Positions 8,455 to 18,163 of a stretch of 64,000 bases of DNA are shown here, piece by piece. The position numbers and the translations under genes were made by a program. Below the pieces are notes generated by a model, which was not told the origin of the DNA, did no database searches, and saw nothing but the letters and a program-made list of their open reading frames with translations. Position 1 is the first letter of the stretch, and every line of letters begins with the position of its first letter. The DNA is from Corynebacterium aurimucosum (GTDB lineage: Bacteria > Actinomycetota > Actinomycetes > Mycobacteriales > Mycobacteriaceae), in assembly GCF_030408555.1 (NCBI RefSeq), contig NZ_CP047048.1:1054001-1118000 (forward strand), given 5' to 3'.

Positions 8455-9375
8455 CTATTTCACGCGCTCGGCGGTGGCCTTGACCGCCATGATGATGGTG
8501 ACGATAACGGCGCCCAGAATAAAGCCGCACAACATCGACAAGCCGGTGTCCGCCAACCAGGCGAGGGCACCGTTGTTGATGCTCTCGGTCACGTGGTGGA
8601 TAAAGCCATAAGGCTGTTCGGCGCCGAATTCGCTCAGACCCTTGACCACAATGTGGCCGCCGACCCACAGCATGGCGGCGGTGCCGATGATGCCGATGAT
8701 ATTGAGCACAATCGGCATGCCCTTCACCAAGGCGGTGCCCAGGGCGGAGTCACCATCGTGACGCTTGAGCAGGGCGACGCCGATGTCATCCATCTTGACT
8801 AGCAGCCCGACGGCGCCATAGACGCCCAATGTGAGGAGGACACCAACGGTGACCAAGGCGCCGAGGCGCAGCCAGAAGGGCTGATCAATGACCTCGTTGA
8901 GGGAGATCACCATGATCTCGGCGGAGAGGATGAGGTCGGTGGTGATAGCGGATTTCACCAGGGAGTCCTCGGCATCGGGGCCCTTTTCTTCCACGGTCTG
9001 TTCGTCCTTATCACCGCGGTGAAGGACAGCATGGAAGATCTTCTCTGCGCCCTCGAAGCACAGGTAAGCACCACCGCACATGAGGATAGGGGTGAGCGCC
9101 CACGGCGCGATCCACGACAGGATGAGCGCAATCGGCAGGATGATGACGAGCTTGTTGATGAGCGAGCCCTTGGTGATGCGCCAAATCATGGGCAGCTCAC
9201 GCTGCGGCTTGACGCCCTGGACATATTGGGGCGTGACAGCGGCGTCGTCGACAACGACCCCGGCGGCTTTCACCGAAGTCTTTCCGGCCAATGCTGCCAC
9301 GTCGTCGACGCTGGAGGCAGCGGAGCGGGCGATCAGGGCGACGTCGTCAAGCAGGGCAAAGAGACCACCGGCCAT
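8455..9375 (-). CDS. DUF808 family inner-membrane protein
   Basis: A 306-aa protein with the DUF808 (YedI-like) pattern. It opens with MAGGLFALLDDVALIARSAA, followed by DDVAALAGKTSVKAAGVVVDDAAVTPQYVQG, and has six to eight membrane segments in the C-terminal two thirds. The family is widespread, and its biochemical role is not established. It is convergent with the ZIP transporter with only 3 bp between stops. AAAGGAT lies just upstream of the ATG. Confidence 0.85.
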   Translation of the reverse strand: MAGGLFALLDDVALIARSAASSVDDVAALAGKTSVKAAGVVVDDAAVTPQYVQGVKPQRELPMIWRITKGSLINKLVIILPIALILSWIAPWALTPILMCGGAYLCFEGAEKIFHAVLHRGDKDEQTVEEKGPDAEDSLVKSAITTDLILSAEIMVISLNEVIDQPFWLRLGALVTVGVLLTLGVYGAVGLLVKMDDIGVALLKRHDGDSALGTALVKGMPIVLNIIGIIGTAAMLWVGGHIVVKGLSEFGAEQPYGFIHHVTESINNGALAWLADTGLSMLCGFILGAVIVTIIMAVKATAERVK

Positions 9376-9418
9376 GGCTCACATCCTTTTAAGGTGGGGG
9401 AGAAGTACTCACCCTAGG

Positions 9419-9955
9419 TTACTCGGCAGGAACGAGCTCCACATTTTCTGCCCAAGTAAGGTCCATTCCCAGCGTGCGCAACCAATTCATGGCGTCATCG
9501 CCGTAGCGCGTGATGCCTTCGACGGCGGTCAGGGTCCGCTCCATGGCGCGCTCGGCCTCCTCGGCACTGATGAGGCCGTTGGAGGTGGCGGCGGCTAGCT
9601 CGTCAATATCGAGAACATCGACTGGCTCGCCAGAGGTGGAGACCAAGTCGACGTAGAGATCGCGGGTGGTCCACACGTCCCCGTCAATATCGATATCGGC
9701 AACGTCGATGTAGAAGTCCTGGTGCACATCGACGCCCTCGCGGAAGTGGAAGATGTTGGCGCGCAAGCCAAGGTCCGGCAGCAGCCAAGACTCGAGGTAG
9801 CCGAAGCGCGGGTGATTAGCGCCGCGGGCCATGTAGAGGCCAAAGTCGGTGACCCGGTAGGTGTCTACCTCGCGCTCGAAACCTTTCGGGTCGACGTTGA
9901 TGTTGTCGGTGGTATTAAAGGTTTCTTGCTTGACTGGGTGCAGGTCTGTGCTCAT
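9419..9955 (-). CDS. DUF402 domain protein
   Basis: A 178-aa acidic protein. Its core (LESWLLPDLGLRANIFHFREG, then VHQDFYIDVADIDIDGDVWTTRDLYVDLV) matches DUF402, the fold of FomD-like nucleotide phosphatases. The acidic residues in the beta-sheet core are consistent with divalent-metal binding. I chose the ATG at 9955, which overlaps the stop of the upstream secreted-protein gene in a TAATG. An in-frame start 14 codons earlier would lie inside that gene. Substrate unknown. Confidence 0.8.
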   Translation of the reverse strand: MSTDLHPVKQETFNTTDNINVDPKGFEREVDTYRVTDFGLYMARGANHPRFGYLESWLLPDLGLRANIFHFREGVDVHQDFYIDVADIDIDGDVWTTRDLYVDLVSTSGEPVDVLDIDELAAATSNGLISAEEAERAMERTLTAVEGITRYGDDAMNWLRTLGMDLTWAENVELVPAE

Positions 9956-10674
9956 TAGTTCACCTCGAGGTAAGCCGCGGTAGGTGGGAAGGAACACGAG
10001 GATTCAGCAGTGTTGACTGCGCCGGAGAGGACCGCCACGACGGTACCCTTGCCAGTCGTGGCACGGCCCGAGACCGTGGTTGGCCCATCGGTGTTGATGC
10101 CATTGTTGAACAGGGGAGTGGTGCCAAACTGGAAGGTGTCCAGGTTGAACCACTGAACGCGCATGGCGCCCTGCTCTTCCGCGGCGGTCGGGGTGCCCAG
10201 CGCGGTGAAGAGGAAGACGGTTTCGCCTTCACCTGCACCTGGGGCCGGCATATCGGTCGGGCCAGGCACAGCGATGGCGGAACCCACCGAATCGCCCTGC
10301 CCGCCGATGCACTGCGCGGAGACCGTGGGCCAGTAGAACTGGCGGAAGCCGGGGTTATTTCCCTCCGGCATGGCAACGCCGCCTTCGCCGCCTTCACCGG
10401 CGGTGAAATTAAGGGCGGTGAGGATGGCGCTGCGGGCTTCCTGCGGGATCCATGGCTGTGCCGCGAAAGCACGAACGCGCTCCTGCGTCTCCGGGGTGGG
10501 ACGGCCGAGGCTGTCCAACGGGTTGCTGCTCTGTGGGATATTCACGAGCGAGGAGAGGTCGGGGGCGCCGGCGTGTGCGGGCGTGATGCTGAGTAGGCCC
10601 ATCATCACGGCAGCAGTGAGTCCGGCGACGCCACGACGGGCGGAGCGGGAAGAGTGCTGTTCGGAAAAGGCCAT
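9955..10674 (-). CDS. secreted hypothetical protein, corynebacterial type
   Basis: A 239-aa protein with a clear signal peptide (SRSARRGVAGLTAAVMMGLL, cleavage near AHA-G, residue 36). The mature part is low in charge and holds two cysteines (QCIGG and SSCSF) that probably form a disulfide. It contains PFALT-free, Gly/Pro-rich loops and no recognisable catalytic motif. Its stop shares a base with the start of the DUF402 gene (TAATG), so the pair forms one transcription unit. Similar exported proteins sit beside typA in related genomes as far as I recall; the function is unknown. Confidence 0.75.
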   Translation of the reverse strand: MAFSEQHSSRSARRGVAGLTAAVMMGLLSITPAHAGAPDLSSLVNIPQSSNPLDSLGRPTPETQERVRAFAAQPWIPQEARSAILTALNFTAGEGGEGGVAMPEGNNPGFRQFYWPTVSAQCIGGQGDSVGSAIAVPGPTDMPAPGAGEGETVFLFTALGTPTAAEEQGAMRVQWFNLDTFQFGTTPLFNNGINTDGPTTVSGRATTGKGTVVAVLSGAVNTAESSCSFPPTAAYLEVN

Positions 10675-10831
10675 GGAAAATCCTTGTGTGTGGGTGGGGG
10701 GCGTGACGGCAGAAACTAAATCACATGCGTCACAATAGTATCTGCTGCCACAATATTCACTTTTTTGATGTAGTCAACTCTCAATAGAGGACTACTGTGC
10801 GGTATGTCGGGTGTTGATATCAATTCGTTAC

Positions 10832-10853
10832 ATCCCGCAGCGCTCTGCGGGAT
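10832..10853. other. perfect 9-bp hairpin in the typA upstream region
   Basis: ATCCCGCAG, loop CGCT, CTGCGGGAT. It lies in the 270-bp divergent region between the secreted-protein gene and typA. No T-run follows on either strand, so it is not a standard terminator. It could be a leader structure or a protein-binding palindrome. Confidence 0.4.
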
Positions 10854-10887
10854 CCTGCGCGATGCTGCACATCAAAGAGCTAGAGAG

Positions 10888-10893
10888 TATATT
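10888..10893 (+). promoter_or_regulatory. candidate -10 box of typA
   Basis: TATATT lies 51 nt upstream of the typA GTG and resembles the corynebacterial TANANT -10 consensus. The -35 region is not distinct, which is common in this genus. An AAGGAG stands at 10928-10933, 11 nt before the start. Confidence 0.4.
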
Positions 10894-10944
10894 TAAGGGC
10901 CGTTCACATCGCTAACGCATCATGCTTTAAGGAGCACCCCACAC

Positions 10945-12855
10945 GTGAGTAATACTGAGTTCCGTAACGTAGCCATCGTCGCGCACGTTGACCACGGTAA
11001 AACCACCCTCGTCAACGGCATGCTGGAGCAGTCCGGCGCTTTCGGCGACCATGGCGAACACTCGGATCGCGTCATGGACTCCAATGATCAGGAGCGCGAG
11101 CGCGGCATCACCATTCTGGCGAAGAACACCGCCATCCACCGCAAGGGCCTGGGCAAGGACGGCGGGGATCTCATCATCAACGTCATCGACACCCCGGGCC
11201 ACGCCGACTTCGGCGGCGAGGTGGAGCGCGGTATCTCGATGGTCGACGGCGTCGTGCTGCTTGTCGACGCCTCCGAAGGCCCCCTCCCACAGACCCGCTT
11301 CGTGCTTACCAAGGCGCTGGAGGCGAAGCTGCCGGTCATCATTTGCGTGAATAAGACCGACCGCCCGGATGCCCGAATCGATGAGGTCGTTACCGAGGCC
11401 CAGGACCTGCTGCTGGAAATCGCCGCCGGCCTGGAAGATGAGGAAGCAGCAGCTGCTGCCGAGGAACTGCTGGATCTGCCGGTCCTCTACACCTCCGGCC
11501 GTGAGGGCAAGGCCTCAACCGAAAACCCAGGCAATGGCAACGTCCCGAACGCTGATGATCTGCAGGCGCTTTTCGACGTCATCTATGACGTCCTCCCTGA
11601 GCCCTCCGCCAAGGTCGACGCCCCGCTGCAGGCGCACGTGACCAACCTGGACTCCGATGACTTCCTCGGCCGTATCGCCCTGCTGCGTATCTACTCAGGC
11701 ACCATCAAGAAGGGCCAGCAGGTGGCCTGGATACATTATGACGAGGAAGGGGAGATGCACACCAAGACCGTCAAGGTGGCAGAGCTCCTGCGCACCGTCG
11801 GCTTCCAGCGCCAGCCGGATACCGAGGCTATCGCCGGTGACATCGTGGCCATCTCCGGTATCTCCGACATCATGATTGGTGACACCATTGCGGACGTCGA
11901 GCGCCCAGAGCCGCTGCCGCGCATCAAGGTCGACGAGCCGGCTATTTCCATGACCATCGGCGTCAACACCTCCCCGATGGCAGGCCAGGGCGGCGGCGAT
12001 AAGCTCACTGCCCGCATGGTCAAGGCTCGCTTGGACCAGGAGCTCATCGGTAACGTCTCCCTCAAGGTGCTGCCGACAGAGCGCCCGGATGCTTGGGAGG
12101 TTCAGGGCCGCGGCGAGATGGCCTTGTCCGTGCTCATCGAGAACATGCGCCGTGAGGGTTTCGAGTTGACCGTCGGCAAGCCGCAGGTGGTCACCCAGGT
12201 CATCGACGGAAAGACGATGGAGCCGTACGAGATGCTCACCATCGATTCCCCCTCCGAGCACCAGGGCGCTATTACCCAGTTGCTGGCCACCCGCAAGGGC
12301 CAAATGCAGTCCATGGATGTCCGCGAGGGCGACTGGGTCCGCATGGTTTTCCGCGTCCCCGCCCGCGGCCTTATCGGCTTCCGCACTCAGTTCATGACGG
12401 AGACTCGCGGCTCTGGTATCGCCAACTCCATCTCCGATGGTCTCGATGTTTGGGCTGGCGATATCAAGGCACGCCCGACGGGCTCGCTGGTGGCCGACCG
12501 TTCCGGCCAGATCACCGCCTACGCTCTGCAGCAGTTGGCGGACCGTGGTGACTTCTTCGTGGAGCCGGGCATGGAGGCCTACGAAGGCATGGTTGTCGGC
12601 GCCAATAACCGTGATGAGGATATGGATATCAACATCACCAAGGAAAAGAAGCTGACCAACATGCGCTCCGCTACCGCGGATGCCACCGTCACCCTCGCCA
12701 AGGCTCGGACCCTGTCCCTGGAAGAGGCGCTGGAGTTCTGTGGCACAGACGAGTGCGTCGAGGTCGGCCCGAACGTCCTGCGCGTGCGCAAGGTCGAGCT
12801 GTCTTCCACCGAACGCAAGCGTGCGGCCGCCCGCGCTAAGCAGCTCAACAAGTAA
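10945..12855 (+). CDS. typA: ribosome-associated GTPase TypA/BipA
   Basis: A 636-aa translational GTPase that binds 70S ribosomes and is involved in stress, cold adaptation and 50S assembly in other bacteria. G motifs are all present: AHVDHGKTTLVNGML, RERGITI, DTPGHADFGGEVERG and NKTDRPDA. EF-G-like domains III and V and the TypA-specific C-terminal domain (VVGANNRDEDMDINITKEK) follow. It starts with GTG. A G+C-rich hairpin without a T-run (12870-12894) lies after the stop. Equivalent to Rv1165 in M. tuberculosis by position and similarity. Confidence 0.95.
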   Translation: MSNTEFRNVAIVAHVDHGKTTLVNGMLEQSGAFGDHGEHSDRVMDSNDQERERGITILAKNTAIHRKGLGKDGGDLIINVIDTPGHADFGGEVERGISMVDGVVLLVDASEGPLPQTRFVLTKALEAKLPVIICVNKTDRPDARIDEVVTEAQDLLLEIAAGLEDEEAAAAAEELLDLPVLYTSGREGKASTENPGNGNVPNADDLQALFDVIYDVLPEPSAKVDAPLQAHVTNLDSDDFLGRIALLRIYSGTIKKGQQVAWIHYDEEGEMHTKTVKVAELLRTVGFQRQPDTEAIAGDIVAISGISDIMIGDTIADVERPEPLPRIKVDEPAISMTIGVNTSPMAGQGGGDKLTARMVKARLDQELIGNVSLKVLPTERPDAWEVQGRGEMALSVLIENMRREGFELTVGKPQVVTQVIDGKTMEPYEMLTIDSPSEHQGAITQLLATRKGQMQSMDVREGDWVRMVFRVPARGLIGFRTQFMTETRGSGIANSISDGLDVWAGDIKARPTGSLVADRSGQITAYALQQLADRGDFFVEPGMEAYEGMVVGANNRDEDMDINITKEKKLTNMRSATADATVTLAKARTLSLEEALEFCGTDECVEVGPNVLRVRKVELSSTERKRAAARAKQLNK

Positions 12856-12936
12856 CCACTGGGGATGCGTGGGGCGTCGTCAAGCGCCGCCCCAGGGTGG
12901 TAAAGAAGTACTTTCCGGAATTTGAGGTTGTGTGGA

Positions 12937-14538
12937 GTGGACCGTTTCCTGCCTCGGCTCGGCGTTATCCTCGCAGCCGCCCTGCTGACGGCCTGCCAGG
13001 CTAACCCTGGCCCGCCGCCGGTGGTGGACGAGGATGATCGCAGCGCCACTCCAACGAATTCCAGCACCACCGCCCCGCCACCTGAGGCAGCGCCCGAAGA
13101 GGACCTTCTGCCGAAGCGCAGCACCGTGGCCATCGGGGTTGACCCGCTGCGCGGCGGCCTCAACCCGCACCTCGTGGCAAATAATTCTGAGCTGGTCAAC
13201 CAGATTGCGGAGCTAGTGCTGCCCTCTGCTTTCCACGGCACCGAGATGGACACGGATGTCCTGGAATCTGCCGAGGAGATCGAAGCCCCCGAAGGCGTTG
13301 CGATGCGTGTGCGCTATACCATCGCCGCGCCATCCCAATGGTCTGATGGCACGCCGATCAGTGGTTCCGACTTTAACTATTTGTGGTCCCAGATAACTCG
13401 CACCCCGGGGGCTAAGAATGTTTCTGGCTATCGGGCGATCTCGGCTGTGCGGACCTCCGGCAATGGGCGGGTGGTGACCGTGGACTTCGACCACCGCGTC
13501 GAAGACTGGCACAAACTTTTTGCCCATCTTTTGCCCTCCCACCTTCTAGAAGACAGGGATTTCGCCTCAGTGCTGGCCGACGGGATCCCCGCCTCTGCTG
13601 GGCGTTACCTCGTGGAAAGCATGGACCGCGGGCGAGGAATCATCACGCTTAATCGCAATGACCGTTTCTGGGGAGAAAATCCCGCGAACATCGACGTCAT
13701 CCAGCTGCGTGCGGTTCGCGATACCGCGCAAGCGGTGAATATGTTGCGCTCGCGGCAGATCGGTTTTGCTGATTTCACCCCGCAACAGACCACCCTGGAG
13801 AGCCTGAGCCTGCTCAGCAATGTCAATACCGGTGTGGTGACACGGCAACGCCAGCTCCGCTTGGAAATGTCCACTGCGGAGGGCGCTCTCAACGAGCAGC
13901 CCCAGCGCCGCGCATTGGCTTCGCTTCTCGATACCGACCAGATTGCTCGCTTGGCCACCGGCCGTGCCTCAGAGCTGGAGCCTGGGAACAACCCCTTTGA
14001 CAGTAACGCGGAGCTCGCCCCACTGCGGGAGCGGGCGGGACGCAAGCCCGTGCGCATCGGTGTGGATCCTCAAAATCCCACGGCCTTGGCGGCAGCCACC
14101 ACCATTGTGGACGTGCTGCAAGCCAAGGCTATTGACGCGGAGGTCGTCACCGAACGCCTGACTACAATTACCTCGGATCTGCTTCCGGCGGGCAAGGTTG
14201 ATGCCGTGGTGGCGTGGGATGAGAACGGCAGGGATGCGATAACCTTGGCCAATTACTTCGTGTGCGCAACGCCGACGCGCCCAGCGGCAACGCTGTCGGG
14301 ATTCTGCCCAGAAAATTCCGCAGAGTCAGCCCTTGACATTCTTTCAGGCGAACTGGATTCCGAGGCCGCCGAAGAGCGGGTAGAGCACCTCAACAAGGAA
14401 GAAGTGCTCTTCATCCCGTTGCTCAATGAGGTGCGAGTCCACGCTTTGGGCAAGGGTATTGTTGGCCCCGGACAAAGCATTAAGGACTGGGATTCCAGTC
14501 TGATTAGCGCACCGCAGTGGAGGAAAGACGATGATTAA
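12937..14538 (+). CDS. lpqW: LpqW-type lipoprotein, substrate-binding-protein fold
   Basis: In mycobacteria and corynebacteria LpqW controls flux in phosphatidylinositol mannoside and lipoglycan synthesis. It has an OppA-like fold but is not thought to feed a transporter. This 533-aa protein has a lipoprotein signal with lipobox LTAC (Cys20 from the GTG at 12937), a Pro/Thr-rich linker, then an SBP family 5 domain (SDFNYLWSQI, VTVDFDHRVEDWHKLF). A TTG five codons earlier is the alternative start. The order typA-lpqW-mshB is that of Rv1165-Rv1166-Rv1170, and no permease gene is nearby, which supports LpqW over a peptide transporter. Its end overlaps mshB by 8 bp. Confidence 0.82.
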   Translation: MDRFLPRLGVILAAALLTACQANPGPPPVVDEDDRSATPTNSSTTAPPPEAAPEEDLLPKRSTVAIGVDPLRGGLNPHLVANNSELVNQIAELVLPSAFHGTEMDTDVLESAEEIEAPEGVAMRVRYTIAAPSQWSDGTPISGSDFNYLWSQITRTPGAKNVSGYRAISAVRTSGNGRVVTVDFDHRVEDWHKLFAHLLPSHLLEDRDFASVLADGIPASAGRYLVESMDRGRGIITLNRNDRFWGENPANIDVIQLRAVRDTAQAVNMLRSRQIGFADFTPQQTTLESLSLLSNVNTGVVTRQRQLRLEMSTAEGALNEQPQRRALASLLDTDQIARLATGRASELEPGNNPFDSNAELAPLRERAGRKPVRIGVDPQNPTALAAATTIVDVLQAKAIDAEVVTERLTTITSDLLPAGKVDAVVAWDENGRDAITLANYFVCATPTRPAATLSGFCPENSAESALDILSGELDSEAAEERVEHLNKEEVLFIPLLNEVRVHALGKGIVGPGQSIKDWDSSLISAPQWRKDDD

Positions 14539-15397
14539 GGATCTCGCGGGCTACCGCGTCGTGGCTGTTCACGCTCACCCGGATGATGAGGTGCTCTTTA
14601 CCGGCGGCACGCTGGCGGACTTGTCCGCGCGCGGCGCGCAGGTCACCGTGATTACCGCAACGCTGGGTGAGGAAGGCGAGATCATCGGCGAGCCTTACCA
14701 AGGCCTGGCAGAAACCGATCAGCTGGGAGGTTTCCGTGCTTGGGAGCTCAAGCACGCGCTCGACGCGTTAGGGGTCGAGGGCATTCAGCTGGGCGGATTT
14801 GGGCACTTCCGTGATTCCGGGATGGAAGGCTCGCCCTCTCACGAGAATCCGCGGGCCCTGGTGAACCGTGTGGACGAGGCCGCAGATTTATTGCGTAGCC
14901 ACCTTGCTGCGCTGCGACCACACGCGGTGTTGACTTATGGTCCGGACGGCGGCTACGGGCACCCCGACCATATCGCCGTACACAAGGCCGTGCATGCGGC
15001 TGCCGAGCCGGAGCAGCGGATCTGGTGGGCCGTCTTCGAGCGCACCGCGCACTATCGCGGCCTCGAGGCTGTCACACCTCCCGAGAGCTGGAGCCTGCCG
15101 GACAAGGAGTACCTGGACAACTTCACCAACGCTGGCTGTGATATCACCTACGAGCTCACTGACGCGGCTCTCAGCGCTAAGCGTGCAGCGATGCTGGCCC
15201 ACGCCACGCAGATCTGGCTTGCCGACGGCTCCCTCACCACCGTCAACCCGCACGCCGCCCAGGCAGGGCTCAAAGACCCTGCGGAGGTTCCCGCAGCCTA
15301 TGCCTTGTCAAACTTGCTCACCATGCCTCTGCTGCGTCAAGAGTTCTACCAATTGGGACAGGGTGAACCACAGGATTCATTGCTGGGGGAGAAATGA
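14531..15397 (+). CDS. mshB: mycothiol synthesis deacetylase MshB
   Basis: MshB removes the acetyl group from GlcNAc-inositol, the second enzymatic step of mycothiol synthesis in the cytoplasm. The 288-aa protein has the LmbE/PIG-L zinc site AHPDDEVLFTGG (residues about 14-25) and the third ligand in GYGHPDHIAVHKAVH (about 139-153). Length fits the family. It overlaps lpqW upstream and the small membrane protein downstream (ATGA), so the three are co-translated. Confidence 0.93.
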   Translation: MIKDLAGYRVVAVHAHPDDEVLFTGGTLADLSARGAQVTVITATLGEEGEIIGEPYQGLAETDQLGGFRAWELKHALDALGVEGIQLGGFGHFRDSGMEGSPSHENPRALVNRVDEAADLLRSHLAALRPHAVLTYGPDGGYGHPDHIAVHKAVHAAAEPEQRIWWAVFERTAHYRGLEAVTPPESWSLPDKEYLDNFTNAGCDITYELTDAALSAKRAAMLAHATQIWLADGSLTTVNPHAAQAGLKDPAEVPAAYALSNLLTMPLLRQEFYQLGQGEPQDSLLGEK

Positions 15398-15786
15398 CCG
15401 AGCGCGCCATTCGCACTGATTTCTCCCGCGGCGAGCAAGTAGGGGGCCTAGTGTGGCTCGTCTTAGGCGCACTCTGCTCGCTGACTCTCGAGGTGGTTTA
15501 TCTCACTGCTCGTCTGCCGTGGCCCGGCGAGTCCGGGATGGCCTTTCCCATCACCATCTTCATTGCATTCTGGTTCAACGGAGTGTTGACTCGCACAGCC
15601 CGCCTGTGGAGTGAGAATCCCTACATCGCCGGTGTGCCCGGGCTGGCGTGGGTGGGAGGATTTCTTGCGTTCATGCTGGGAGCCGCCATCGGTGACGGTA
15701 GCCTGCTGCCCAATAATATTCTCAGCCTGCTGCTGTTCGCCGCGGGAATCGCGGGTAGCGTTTGGCCATTTTTCGCCTCGGAGTAG
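15394..15786 (+). CDS. small membrane protein downstream of mshB (Rv1171-like)
   Basis: A 130-aa protein with four hydrophobic segments and short loops. It overlaps the mshB stop by 4 bp (ATGA). Its place matches Rv1171 of M. tuberculosis, a conserved membrane protein of unknown function. No catalytic motif is visible. Tight coupling to mshB is the only clue to its role. Confidence 0.7.
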   Translation: MTERAIRTDFSRGEQVGGLVWLVLGALCSLTLEVVYLTARLPWPGESGMAFPITIFIAFWFNGVLTRTARLWSENPYIAGVPGLAWVGGFLAFMLGAAIGDGSLLPNNILSLLLFAAGIAGSVWPFFASE

Positions 15787-15836
15787 CATACTGTTAGTCG
15801 TAGAAAACCCGTGACACACAGGAGTTTAAACACCTT

Positions 15837-16160
15837 ATGACTTACACCATCGCGCAGCCTTGCGTCGACATAATGGACCGCAGCTGCGTTGAGGAATGCC
15901 CTGTTGACTGCATCTACGAGGGCAAGCGCATGCTCTACATCCACCCGGATGAGTGCGTGGATTGCGGCGCCTGCGAGCCGGCTTGCCCGGTGGAGGCCAT
16001 CTTCTACGAGGATGATGTCCCGGATGAGTGGCTGGACTACAACGATGCCAACGCCGCCTTCTTCGATGAGCTCGGCTCCCCGGGCGGTGCAGCAGCTCTC
16101 GGCCCGCAGGACTTTGACGTCCCGATGATCGCTGCACTCCCGCCCCAGAACCAGGAGTAG
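15837..16160 (+). CDS. fdxC: 7Fe ferredoxin FdxC
   Basis: A 107-aa soluble electron carrier of the actinobacterial 7Fe type. Cysteines of both clusters are visible: [21 protein letters not shown] for the 3Fe-4S/4Fe-4S half and [21 protein letters not shown] for the second. The acidic C-terminal extension is typical. AGGAG (15820-15824) lies 12 nt before the ATG. It is followed at 3 bp by dapC, as Rv1177 is by Rv1178. Confidence 0.93.
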   Translation: MTYTIAQPCVDIMDRSCVEECPVDCIYEGKRMLYIHPDECVDCGACEPACPVEAIFYEDDVPDEWLDYNDANAAFFDELGSPGGAAALGPQDFDVPMIAALPPQNQE

Positions 16161-16163
16161 AAC

Positions 16164-17249
16164 ATGAGCCGCACGCCGCTGGGAGACACGCTCCCGGATT
16201 TTCCGTGGAACTCGCTCGCCGGCGCCAAGGAGAAGGCCCAGGCGCACCCAGACGGGATCGTTGACCTATCAGTTGGCAACCCCGTTGATCCGGTCGCCCC
16301 TGGCGTGCAGTTAGCACTGTCCGCAGCGGCCGAGGCTCCCGGTTACCCACAGACCCAGGGCACCCCGGAGCTGCGGGAGGCCATCGCGAAGGCGCTGCAG
16401 CGCCGCTACAACATGAATGTGGACGCGGTGCTGCCGGTCATCGGCACCAAGGAGGCCATCGCCTGGCTGCCCACTTTGCTGGGCATGCGTGGCGAGACCG
16501 TAGCTTTCCCGACGGTGGCCTATCCCACCTATGAAGTCGGTGCGCTCTTGGCCGGTGCTAAGCCCCTGCGTGCGGACGATGACTTCGAAGACGCCTCGCT
16601 GGTGTTCATCAACTCGCCGTCGAACCCGACGGGCAAGGTGTTGGGCGTCGAGAAGCTGCGTGAGATCGTCGCTTGGGCGCGCGAGAACAATGCCATCGTG
16701 GCCTCAGATGAGTGCTACATGGGCTTGGGCTGGGATGATGAGAACCCGCCGGTGTCCATCCTGGATCCGCGCGTGACCGATGGGGACAATACGGGGCTTA
16801 TCGCCATGCATTCGCTGTCCAAGAGCGCGAACATGGCGTCCTACCGCGCGGGCTTCTTCGCGGGCGATGCCAAGCTCATCGCGGAGCTATTGGAGCTGCG
16901 CAAGCACGCAGGGCTCATCGTGCCGGGCCCCATTCAGGCGGCCATGGTTGCCGCGCTTGACGACGACCCCTCCGAAGCCCTCCAGCGCCAGCGCTACGCC
17001 GCGCGCCGTGTAGAACTCATGCGCGCACTGACCGGCGCGGGCTTTAGAATCGAGCACTCCGAGGCTGGGCTCTACCTGTGGGCAACCCGTGGTGAGAACT
17101 GCCGCGAGACCGTTGACTGGCTGGCCGAGCGCGGCATCCTCGTGGCGCCGGGTGATTTCTACGGCCCAGCGGGCGAGCAGTACGTACGCATCGGCCTGAA
17201 CAGCACCGATGAGCGGATTGCCGCAGCCGTCGCGCGCTTGGCTGAGTAA
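16164..17249 (+). CDS. dapC: N-succinyldiaminopimelate aminotransferase
   Basis: DapC is the PLP transaminase of the succinylase branch of lysine/meso-DAP synthesis. The 361-aa class I/II aminotransferase has the PLP-lysine region MHSLSKSANMASYRAGFFAG (about residues 213-232), the substrate-binding FINSPSNPTGKVLG and the DECYMGLGW aspartate. It has the short form of the actinobacterial DapC. Other enzymes of the pathway, dapD and dapE, are at 22.9 and 25.3 kb. Broad aminotransferase activity is possible. Confidence 0.9.
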   Translation: MSRTPLGDTLPDFPWNSLAGAKEKAQAHPDGIVDLSVGNPVDPVAPGVQLALSAAAEAPGYPQTQGTPELREAIAKALQRRYNMNVDAVLPVIGTKEAIAWLPTLLGMRGETVAFPTVAYPTYEVGALLAGAKPLRADDDFEDASLVFINSPSNPTGKVLGVEKLREIVAWARENNAIVASDECYMGLGWDDENPPVSILDPRVTDGDNTGLIAMHSLSKSANMASYRAGFFAGDAKLIAELLELRKHAGLIVPGPIQAAMVAALDDDPSEALQRQRYAARRVELMRALTGAGFRIEHSEAGLYLWATRGENCRETVDWLAERGILVAPGDFYGPAGEQYVRIGLNSTDERIAAAVARLAE

Positions 17250-18056
17250 GTGGTCTTTCGCCCGCCGGCGCGGGAGGGGATTAGCCCGCGCAAGGTGATG
17301 CTCACTGGCATCGTGCCCGCCACTCCTACCTATTGGGCAGGTGAGGCGGGCGATTCCGCGTTTTCGCCTGGTGCCCGCTTAGAACCTGGCACTGTGCTTC
17401 CCGGTCCAACGCTGGCGTGGTATCACCCTCCGGCGCCTGCCGAAGAACCTATTCCCTTTGACTATCGCGTGGTGTATGAGGATGGGGACCTGATAGTCGT
17501 CGACAAGCCGCACTTTTTGCCTACGACGTCGAATGGGCGCATCGTGCGCGAGACCCTCCAGACCCGCCTGCGCGTGGACTATGGGGAGGACTCTATTGTG
17601 CCGCTGCACCGGCTGGACCGATTGACATCGGGGTTGGTGCTGTGTTCGCGTAATTCGCGCACGCGCGCTGCGTACCAGCAGCTTTTTCAGGAGCGGGCGG
17701 TGGTGAAGCACTACCGTGCTCGGGTGGCCGCGCCCTTCTCCTTCGACGGCACGGTGCGGCTGGGCATGCGGCGGGTGCGGGGCGAGCGCCAGGTCCGCGT
17801 GGATCCTTCCGGCACGCCTACAGTGACTCGGGTGCGCGTTCGGGGAACGGTGGCCGATGTCTGGCCGCTGACCGGGCACACCCACCAGATTCGCGTGGTG
17901 CTCAATCACCTGGGCCATCCGATCGTGGGGGATGATACCTATCCGGTGGATCGCGGGTTGTCCCTCTATGACTTTTCAACGCCGCTGCAGCTTTCCCACA
18001 TTGCGATGAGCTTTAAGGACCCGCTTTCGGGCGAGAAGCGTGAGTTTAAGCTGTGA
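17250..18056 (+). CDS. RluA-family pseudouridine synthase
   Basis: A 268-aa protein that isomerises uridine in rRNA or tRNA. The catalytic aspartate motif is PLHRLDRLTSGLVLCSRN (about residues 112-129), preceded by VYEDGDLIVVDKP and followed by THQIRVVLNHLGHPIVGDDTYP, all diagnostic of the RluA family. No S4 domain is seen at the N-terminus. The GTG start directly follows the dapC TAA, so translation is probably coupled. The target nucleotide cannot be read from sequence. Confidence 0.88.
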   Translation: MVFRPPAREGISPRKVMLTGIVPATPTYWAGEAGDSAFSPGARLEPGTVLPGPTLAWYHPPAPAEEPIPFDYRVVYEDGDLIVVDKPHFLPTTSNGRIVRETLQTRLRVDYGEDSIVPLHRLDRLTSGLVLCSRNSRTRAAYQQLFQERAVVKHYRARVAAPFSFDGTVRLGMRRVRGERQVRVDPSGTPTVTRVRVRGTVADVWPLTGHTHQIRVVLNHLGHPIVGDDTYPVDRGLSLYDFSTPLQLSHIAMSFKDPLSGEKREFKL

Positions 18057-18163
18057 GATTGGGCGCTATTGCGGCGCGCATTTTAGTTTGCGCTGAGCGA
18101 CGGACTAAACTTGTACGAAGTTTTATTCATCATAATTGAGCATTTTGTACGAAGGGCGTGTCC

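Noticed and set aside
12937..14538. Peptide ABC transporter binding protein
   Set aside because: The fold is right, but no permease or ATPase gene is near, and the place between typA and mshB is that of lpqW.
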